Below, one piece after another: positions 56,750 through 64,000 of a stretch of DNA of 64,000 bases (its first letter is position 1; each line of letters opens with the position of its first letter). The notes under the pieces are model-generated. The model was not told where the DNA came from. It saw only the letters and a list, made by a program, of their open reading frames with translations, and ran no database searches. The stretch is from Spirometra erinaceieuropaei (lineage: Eukaryota; Platyhelminthes; Cestoda; Diphyllobothriidea; Diphyllobothriidae): contig CACRXP010000641.1 of the NCBI GenBank assembly GCA_902702965.1, positions 310,270-374,269 on the forward strand, read 5' to 3'. The translations under genes were made by a program, and so were the position numbers.

Positions 56750-56890
56750 GATATTAAATGATTAATATTGATCAAACAGTAAAAAACGGCGGCGGTGGGA
56801 TTCGAGGCCACGCAGAAAGAGGAAGACGCTAGTTCAACTAACGCTCTAACCACTTGAGTTACGAGGGCCCGCCGGACGATGCGATCGTTT
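56750..56890 (-). repeat. tRNA-derived SINE head, copy 1
   Basis: The minus strand reads GGGCCCTCGTAACTCAAGTG (from 56870) with an A box around 56861-56842 (TAACTCAAGTGGTTAGAGCG) and a B box at 56809-56797 (GGCCTCGAATCCC). These are the internal RNA polymerase III promoter boxes of a tRNA. Acceptor-stem pairing is poor, so it is a SINE head rather than a tRNA gene. The leader GCATCGTCCGGCGGG is shared with the copy near 63895. Confidence 0.7.
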
Positions 56891-57262
56891 ACTGTTAATT
56901 AACAAAACCACGAAAAAAAGTATTTCTAGCCACCGTCATCTACTATCCTTAAATCCCCACACCCTAGAAAAGGATACATCAACAAAAATACGAACGATAT
57001 CATCAGCAAACAATGTCTAGTTATTCAGTGATTCCGTAAATCGAACGATAACACTCCTAAAGAGCGGGTTTTGGAAGATGTAACGCTTTTCCAATGTTTA
57101 CTGAATATTATTTTGGAACCTACTGGGCAGCTGAAGTGCTCAAAAGCTTCCGTTTCGGAAAACGGCCAAATGGCCTGTACTAAAGCGTTCCCCTGTCTCT
57201 CAAAGTTGTTCTTGTACGTACGGAATAAGCCGGGTTGATTCTCTCACGGTGCTTCATAATAA

Positions 57263-57949
57263 AAGGCACCAGCCCAGCATTTTTTTCAACTAGATTGTTC
57301 GCTAGCAGAGAGGCTGAAAGGCCTTCTGGCTAAAGAGCTGAGGAAGAGACTCGACAAAGGAGTAAGACGACTGGTCATCTACAACAACCGAATCATTCTT
57401 TCTTTGGACGAACCCAATCCAAATGAAAGCGTAGCTGACATGGTTTCCAAAAGTTCTAGGGGCATCAAGACCACCTCTGCGACGGCCATTAATCGCAAGC
57501 TGAAAATGTATGCGATCATGTTATTGAAAGACGACGAGTTAGAGATTCATCTATCTGATCTATCACCGCATATAATCTCACCTACAGAAACTTGGTTAAA
57601 TCAGCAGGTAGATAACCGTGAGTAAATTATATCAGGATACCAGCTGATTCGAAAAAACAGGTGCGGCCGTCAGGAAGGAGGCGTATTAACGTATTTTACC
57701 TTTTGTCCTTTGGACTCTGACAAAAGTGATGTACTCACATGTTCTACTGAGACAATTTGGCTAACTAGAAAAGCACCGGGTACAACAGGCTTCGCCGTCT
57801 TGACAGTCTACCGTTCGCCCACAAATGATCCCATGGCGGACGAGCGTTTGGTTGAGGACCTGGAGAGATTCCCTATCTGGTACGAAGTCTTTATCATGGG
57901 AGACCTTCATACCAAATTATATGGCTTAGAACCGATGTCGACTGCGTAG
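57263..57949 (+). pseudogene. LINE apurinic-like endonuclease domain (truncated)
   Basis: A plus-strand frame open from 57263 with one TAA at 57623 reads LLAKELRKRLDKGVRRLVIY, then LEIHLSDLSPHIISPTETWL, GYQLIRKNRCGRQEGGVLTY, ETIWLTRKAPG, VLTVYRSPTND and EVFIMGDLHTKLYG before a TAG. TETWL, GGV..Y, TVYR.P and MGD.. are landmarks of the exonuclease/endonuclease/phosphatase fold of non-LTR retrotransposons. The MGDFN motif is changed to MGDLH, removing a catalytic Asn. The reverse transcriptase that should follow is missing. Confidence 0.8.
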
Positions 57950-58129
57950 TCTTCAGTTCAATCCAGTTTATCTGACGGAAACGTAGGTGTTAAACATTTG
58001 AGCCCCCTATCGGTAATAAGAAGCAAATTAAAGCAAATATTTTCAAATGGAACCATAAAAAGCAAAATTATTTTTCGAAAACGAACAGACAAACGAATAT
58101 TTCCAGGTAGTAAAACATTAAAAGGCTTC

Positions 58130-58560
58130 GCGAGAACGAGCATGTTCAAGTTCAAGAATTGTTTTTGACCAACCCCGTCTTACGCGGGGATGGTGAGGAT
58201 GGGCAATCAGCTCAGACCACTTCCATTTACATTTACTTCTTTACTTGCTCCTGTGGAGCAGGCTACATTGGTCGTACGGGTCGGCGCCTATCCACAAGAA
58301 TACGAAAATACCTGCAGACATGGTTAAGGAAGGGTGAGTTTAATAGAATACACAGCTCCATCATCGAACACATGGTTGATAGCAGGCGCCGTGCGAGTTA
58401 CAAGGTCTCACCTAACTACCCTATGCAAATGAATCAGCGCCTACTAGCAACAGCAGTTTTTTTGGTGCCATCAGGCTACAGTGGCCGGTTCTTTGCGCAC
58501 AGAACCTCTTGCACGCTCCGCGTCTACCGTGGGTCAGAAGCGCTTAACTGTCTGCAGGTC
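58130..58560 (+). pseudogene. GIY-YIG-like C-terminal domain fragment
   Basis: The plus strand encodes IYFFTCSCGAGYIGRTGRRL, then STRIRKYLQTWLRKGE and SSIIEHMVDSRRRASY. Cys-x-Cys-GA-x-YIGRT-x-R-x-LSTRI is a GIY-YIG core of the type found at the C-terminal end of retroelement polyproteins in flatworms. It follows the LINE endonuclease fragment by 200 bp in the same orientation. Either both come from one element that lost its RT by deletion, or two elements are juxtaposed. A C-rich run lies just downstream (about 58588-58607). Confidence 0.65.
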
Positions 58561-58609
58561 TCCGCGCGACCGCCACTTTCTCTCCCGCCCCCCGCCCCCC
58601 CCCCCTTAA

Positions 58610-59879
58610 TGTGACGCGGCTTAACCAAAGCCTCAATGTCACTGACTGTCTCCTCACCTGTCCCCCGCCTCGAACACTCTATTTGCATACTCCGTTTGTA
58701 TGAAGGGACGAACCGCAATCGATTGCACTTTCCACTCACATGTTTAGCTTGTACGTCAATCCCACATAAATGTACGCCCCGATGAGACGTTATCGAAAAA
58801 CGCGTACGCTCGCCGAATACACTTCGGAATATAATATATCAACCAAATACTTTTACTGATTATTGCATTAGTTAGAACATCCAGTGAAGAGGTTTATATA
58901 AAGTTTTCTACTAATTCCACAGGTAGGGTGACCGACGGTCGCGCTTAACCGTTGAGAAGTCCATCTAGATCAGAGAAATATGCATGAAGCATTGACCGCT
59001 TTACAGTGAAAAGATTGCTTAAGGTCTTTGTGCAAATTCAGACCAATCAGCACATGTGAATATGTGATCAGGCTGCCCTAATAATCAGGAGCGCTTTCTG
59101 TTCACTGACATCCCGCGCGTGAATAACACCCCGAAAAAAGAAGTCTACTTACGTAAGAGGAAAAATCTATCTCACCCTACGATTTAATGAACAGTGATAG
59201 ACGTTGGGAATAAACAGTTAAACATGTGGCCCAGTATGGCGTCCGGGACTGTATCATCTTTTATCCCACTACGTAAGAGCAAATATAGGTGAGTAGGTCA
59301 ACAGAGAGTTCGTTTTAAAAGTGTGAATCTAGGTCGCTTTTGAGAACCTTACGGGAATATTATCAGTGACAAGGCACATTTCATACACTCTCACGCCATA
59401 AAGAACATTGGTGTCAAATTCTTACAGTAAACAGTTATCCACAACAGTGTGTCGTCTAGTTTTCTTTCCATCCAGGTAACCATTAAGTCGACTCTTCACA
59501 AAATTCAGAATACATGAAACGCTAAATCCAAAGACCTGCCTTTGAGTATTGTCCCAAAATATGCATACTAATAGACCTGGATCCCATCTATTCCCGTTGA
59601 GTTTTTAATTTAATCTCAAGGGTTCCGCCACCTATGACAAGCCATATATTAACATGAAACGCAGGTTCTTTATCAGTAATTCCGAAATCTGTCAATGAAG
59701 ACGACAATAGCTGTTTAAAATAGATAGACGCCCATTTATGCCTTCAAGGGCTCTCTCTTACTTAATCTAGTAATTTCCATGGCTATTGCGTTTCACCATT
59801 AAGTAGGAAACTGAGCATTTATGAAATCCAAATGCAGTTAATAATGTCTGATATGGCAAAAATTATATAAAGTACATTT
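58610..59879. other. No recognisable feature
   Basis: Sequence between retroelement pieces. No supported gene or repeat. Confidence 0.4.
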
Positions 59880-60000
59880 GAAAAGTCAGTTGGTGAACAA
59901 ATGTTTCCGGTACTTCATCATCAGGCCGGTACGTTTACATGGGAAATGATCGGTCTACTTGTCGACAGGATATAAATGCGTCTCGGAAGAAGGGTTAATC
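59880..60000 (-). mobile_element. Probable PLE 3' end with a hammerhead-like core
   Basis: The minus strand contains GGCCTGATGATGAAGTACCG followed by GAAAC, ATTT and GTTC, with CTGATGA at 59924-59918 and GAAAC at 59907-59903. Spacing resembles the PLE 1 motif, and a TATAAATGCG(T/A)C-type segment near 59970 parallels TATTTATAGGACGC near 6449. Helix II does not pair convincingly, so this is a decayed or only partial ribozyme. A GC-richer stretch of unknown type (60010-60200) lies next to it. Confidence 0.4.
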
Positions 60001-60565
60001 TGACTCTATGTTACCACGCCGCCCGCATGACGGAGTCGGCGTGTTGCGGACAGTGGAGTTGGGGTTGGAGGGGAGAGAAGAAGCGCTGTGAGTGTCTGTG
60101 ACTGCTCTCTGTGTGTGGGGACGGCGTACGATCACCGTCTGGAGTCAACCAGGTCAGACAGACTGCGTGTGTCAGCGTCATTAAGTGGGCACAATGTGTG
60201 ACTGAAATTGTACATGATTTGGATTGCAGAAAACAAAATAGACAAATACCTCTCTCATGGCAATCCCTTGAAGGCTGACCCTCGGACACATCGTGGTCTC
60301 AGCAACCCAGATGTATTATTGATGCATATTCTCTAGTCGTCAAATGAGCTGTTTGCATTGCAGATCGCAATAGGCAAGTTTGTGAGTTAAATGCTGCTGC
60401 TATCAGCAGGATGATATATTTTAAATGAAAGTAAATTGTTCCGCAAACGGGTTTACATGCGTAAAAGCCTTGTATAAGTCCTTGTATAGCAAAACGAGGG
60501 GGATCGACGAAAACTGGCATACAGGACATCAAATAGGGCAGGATGAGTGAAATGTCAAAAAACTC

Positions 60566-60848
60566 CAGTCATCTGACCGTATCCCATTTTGCACAATAGA
60601 TAGTCATTAGGGTAATTTTGCCAAAACATGTCTAAAACAGACCTGAAGGCACGTGCAAGATGTTTCATCAGATCTAGAACATGCATGCTTGCTGCTAACA
60701 ACAGAGTTATTTGGTTCTAAATACATTACTTGCTTGCTCAGGTTTATTTCTCGATAACAGTCGCAAGCCTCCAATCATCTGACGGTATCCCATTTCCCTT
60801 AAGATATTAGTGACTAGATTAACGTTCGCCAAATACATGTCTAAACGG
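60566..60848 (+). repeat. Direct repeat pair, about 205 bp apart
   Basis: CATCTGACCGTATCCCATTT near 60570 recurs as CATCTGACGGTATCCCATTT near 60775. Both are followed by a TTAG.G.. segment and (C/A)ATGTCTAAA. The unit appears to be tandemly duplicated. Confidence 0.65.
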
Positions 60849-62430
60849 CTGGGTTTATAAAATTGCGCCATACACACAGGCGTTGTTTATTAAATTGTGA
60901 CGTGGATGATATCAACCAAGTCTAGCTTATTGTCTCAATGCAGGTTCTCCGGTCTTCATTTTTATCCAGACATTATGTCGCGTAAGTAACTCAGCGCTGA
61001 ATTCGATTTCTTCTGTGTTTTGGCGGACTTCAGACTTGTCGGAGGATTCACTGTGAATTCTAGGATTTTTCATTGGTTTGTCACGTCCCGCAGCTATGAT
61101 CTGCAGATTTAATTGTCTAAGATCCTAGAATATTTTAAAAGCTGACTTGTTATATTTCGCAGACAAAAAATATTTTATCTTATGTGATGGTTATCTGACA
61201 TTGCACTAGAGCAGATTTCGGATTTTTAATCAGTTATAGTTGTAAGTGCCAGTACTGCAACTTTGAACTGCAGATCTAGTGATATACTGCTTAAACACTT
61301 CCAACGATATATCTCTGGATTTGCTCTTCAGCTGCTATGATATTCAATCGTTAATATCGAAAGTTACGTTCTTTTGACCTCCGCCTGTTACTTTCGACAG
61401 ATTTTCGAAATTCATAGACAAGATTTCCGATGGACCTATAAAACTCACAAACATCCATCTTCAGTAAACCTTTCAGGGGAATGCAACTTCCGCATACTTA
61501 TTCCATTTTGACGTGAATACTATTCAATAAGGTCGGCTATTCGTTTCAGTTCAGGTTTGCGGGTCTTTGTTCATATTCAAACATTACGTTACACAAACAG
61601 CTTAGTGTGGGATGCGATATCTATTTGGGTTTTGGCGGACGGCTGATTTGCTAGAGAGTTAACTGCAAATTCTAGGACTGTTCATCAGTCAGACCAGAGA
61701 ATTTTCATGCCATGTGATGGTTATCCAACATAGCGCTAGAGCAGATCTCAGGGTCTTATCGATTATTATTCGTTATATGTGTGTCTGTTGCATCTTTGAA
61801 CCGCAGAGTTAGTGATATACTACTCAAACCCTATAGGCGACAGATTTGACCCCCACATGTTATTAATGAAGCTGTCAATTTGCCGCTCAGCTTCTGCAAA
61901 AATGACCAACATCTACCAATATTTATCGAACGTATCGCAAACTGCGTTGGTTTGGCGTCCGCTTAGTAATGCCGACAGTGTTACAAAATCTTCGTGAGGA
62001 ATTCGACCTTTTGCAACAAATGAGAAAACTTGGGTAAGCCTTTATGGCTACAGATCACATTTACTTCTAGTCTACTGTCTCTTCCCATATGTAATACTTA
62101 CGATAAAATACTAGGCAAACTGTTTAAACAGAATTAGTGCATCAGTCGGATGGACAAATTTAAATCTCACTATTTTGGCTCACACATATTCAAACATAGT
62201 ATTGCTACAGAAAGTGTGCACTGCTCTTAACACTCCGTGTAAATTTACGATATTGTTTATCGGATCCAGATCTTCCTCCTCTTTGGTGTTTAAATAAGGT
62301 GGAATATATAGTTACCTGCAGACCTGATTGCAATCGCAAGATGTTACGTCAGATCTAGAAGATGCACGCTTGCGGCTCACAACTAAGTTATTTGGTTCTG
62401 AATACATTAGTTGCTCGGTCACTTATCTTT
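60652..62430 (+). repeat. Direct repeats in an imperfect array
   Basis: 60652-60745 recurs at 62335-62430 (CAGATCTAGAA..ATGCA.GCTTG, AGTTATTTGGTTCT.AATACATTA). Within it, 60930-61305 recurs at 61545-61830 (GTTTTGGCGGAC, AAATTCTAGGA, ATGTGATGGTTATC, AGTGATATACT). This is a local amplification without a recognised gene. Confidence 0.65.
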
Positions 62431-63796
62431 CTCCATACAATTTAGAAAAAACGCTGATGCGGTTCATTGGCATAATCTGGTACGTAAAAACAAATCCACA
62501 AATATAAACTTCGAAATTGTATAATTGCATGTTTCTGGTCACCATGAGAGAAATAAAAAGGTCATTTTTCTGTTATTGTGTCATTTATTATTAATTGTCC
62601 CATTAAGAGCACAACAACATAGTAGAAATACTGCCTTCTACTTTTGGAAGTAGTCCGTCCTACAACCGTCCACTCGGTAGTTATGTGCAGTTGTATTTCA
62701 ACAAGCCATAGGAGTCGATTCACCAGCATATTCAAGCATAAACAGTAGCCTCAACTCCAACTCGATTGCCGATATATGGGCAGACTCGATGCGAATATCC
62801 TCAAACTTACTTTCGCTAGATTTTCTTGCGGAGAAATAGGTAACTCTGCTATCTGTCCCTGGGAAATAAGCGTTCGTTTCAAAAGAAATGTTGACGTTTA
62901 TGTAGGTAGATATTTCAAATGTCCTTGCCACTGGAAGACGACCACGTTGTTTCATCTATAAGAACAACCAACATGGCAGAAAATATAAACATCTCGGGTT
63001 TCAGAGGCACTCGGTTCGATAAAAGTGCGTCTGTTAAATACTAGAGAGGAAGTAAACTCACATTTTTTAGAAATAAAACGCATGTAACAAGTACGTTAGG
63101 GCAGTTGCACGTGACTTTGTGAAGGTTAAAAATCCTGCGGCAGCCCCTTTTCAAGTCAGCTCTTCTAAGGTCTAGACGCAAAGGAAACCCGCGCAAGGTG
63201 GTGTCTACCGACTGAGCCTTCCTGTTTATAGCGGTGAGGCATTGTTGCACTGTGTCCTTTGTGTGTTGAAGCTGGTTCTGACCTATATCTTCTTCTGAAA
63301 TGAAATCAGGAATTCCATGTTACAAGCAGAAAACCGTACGTTGAGATTGTTTCACATTTAGCAGTGCTACTTTTGAATGACGGACTTACTGTCAAATGGA
63401 CAAAAGTCGTGAAGCGAACAGACGGTTCAAAATAAAGCAAAGTCAAGAGGATGATCTGATACTACAGGCATGTGCTTTTATGCTCCTCATACCCCTCCCT
63501 ATGCCTAACATCACAGGGATTTTGTTTCGCGAGTTTTCGGTTCATAACCATTCAATGCAAAGATATTACACATAGGAATTTTTCAGCAATATTAGCTGAT
63601 CTGTTCTCGTTTTCGTCTCCTCTTTTTACTGTTTGTACTGCTGTCACTTGCATGCAAGTATTCAGGAAACACTTTTATCTAACCCCTTTAAGTAGGCATT
63701 TAGATTACTCCGAAATCTTCCTTGCTTTTTTCGACTCTAAACTTCATTGAACTTTTGGCAGCGTTTGATTAGTTCATACTGACCCAATTGTGAAAA
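62431..63796. other. No recognisable feature
   Basis: No supported gene. Short open frames have no relatives in the window. Confidence 0.4.
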
Positions 63797-63895
63797 ACTC
63801 GGCGCCTCGTTGGAATTCGAATCCGCGCATTAGGTGGAAAACTTTAGTACAGCCAACGCTCTACCCACGCAAGATAAGAGGCCCCACCGGACGCC
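63797..63895 (-). repeat. tRNA-derived SINE head, copy 2
   Basis: The minus strand reads GCGGCGTCCGGTGGGGCCTC (from about 63897), an A-box-like TTGCGTGGGTAGAGCG (63872-63857) and a B box GGATTCGAATTCC (63824-63812). It shares leader and box layout with the copy at 56750-56890, so both belong to one SINE family. Confidence 0.7.
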
Positions 63896-64000
63896 GCGAT
63901 TTTAATCACATTTGGGTCAAGTCATCCGCCTAACCTACTGCAGCGTCTGGAATCCACCAAATCTGATACATCAAGCTGACTGCCCAAGCAGGATTTCCAA

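Noticed and set aside
56790..56872. Functional tRNA gene
   Set aside because: A and B boxes are present, but the acceptor and anticodon stems do not pair properly and a second SINE-like copy exists, so it is a SINE head.
63800..63895. Functional tRNA gene
   Set aside because: Same reasoning: no proper cloverleaf and a shared SINE leader.

Overview
The window looks like nuclear DNA of an invertebrate animal. It is AT-rich, has no bacterial-style packed genes or operons, and its few credible coding segments are short exons with GT/AG introns of about 100 bp. The recognisable mobile DNA is Penelope-like elements (PLEs) with GIY-YIG endonucleases, a Merlin-type DNA transposon, a LINE fragment and tRNA-derived SINE heads. 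Together these suggest a flatworm, possibly a diphyllobothriid-type tapeworm. That placement is inference from repeat types, not proof.

The most interesting content is an unrecognised multicopy gene family. Three copies (13854-14441 on +, 22952-23537 on -, 52969-53570 on +) each have a 233-nt exon entered in phase 1, a 95-111 bp intron with a GTAAGT donor, and a 258-nt terminal exon. The exons have exactly the same length in all three, no frame breaks, and four invariant cysteines, the last being the final residue. The encoded C-terminal module is 162 residues and the copies differ at nearly half of their positions. Three further copies are broken: 3107-3701 (both splice sites of its first exon lost, frameshift, stops), 8272-8596 (exon cut by a PLE) and 36651-36874 (last exon only).

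The surrounding non-coding DNA is also duplicated. Related blocks recur at about 0.2-5.3 kb, 8.3-8.6 kb, 11.7-16.0 kb, 39.6-42.1 kb and 49.0-53.9 kb, with an inverted block around 23-26.6 kb. The window is therefore largely a degenerate array of old segmental duplicates. A second short conserved coding-like motif (2157-2324, 26455-26575 on -, 52274-52405, plus remnants) lies upstream of the gene copies. A foldback repeat with arms of several hundred bp is scattered through the array (best at 28755-29712, 40932-41937 and 49034-49892).

Mobile DNA sits on top of this: PLE remnants at 6328-8272, 8587-9010, 20463-21545, 29713-30195, 42211-43145 and 59880-60000; a 758-bp Merlin element with 28-bp terminal inverted repeats and an 8-bp target duplication (21930-22687); an inverted pair of 480-bp LTR-like repeats (9468-9944 and 37409-37895); two tRNA-like SINE heads (about 56.8 and 63.85 kb); and a LINE endonuclease piece followed by a GIY-YIG piece (57263-58560). 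A hammerhead-ribozyme-like fold is visible at the 3' end of the first PLE. No intact standard housekeeping gene, rRNA, functional tRNA or CRISPR array was recognised. Long stretches (30.2-36.3, 43.3-49.0 and 53.9-56.7 kb) hold nothing I can name.
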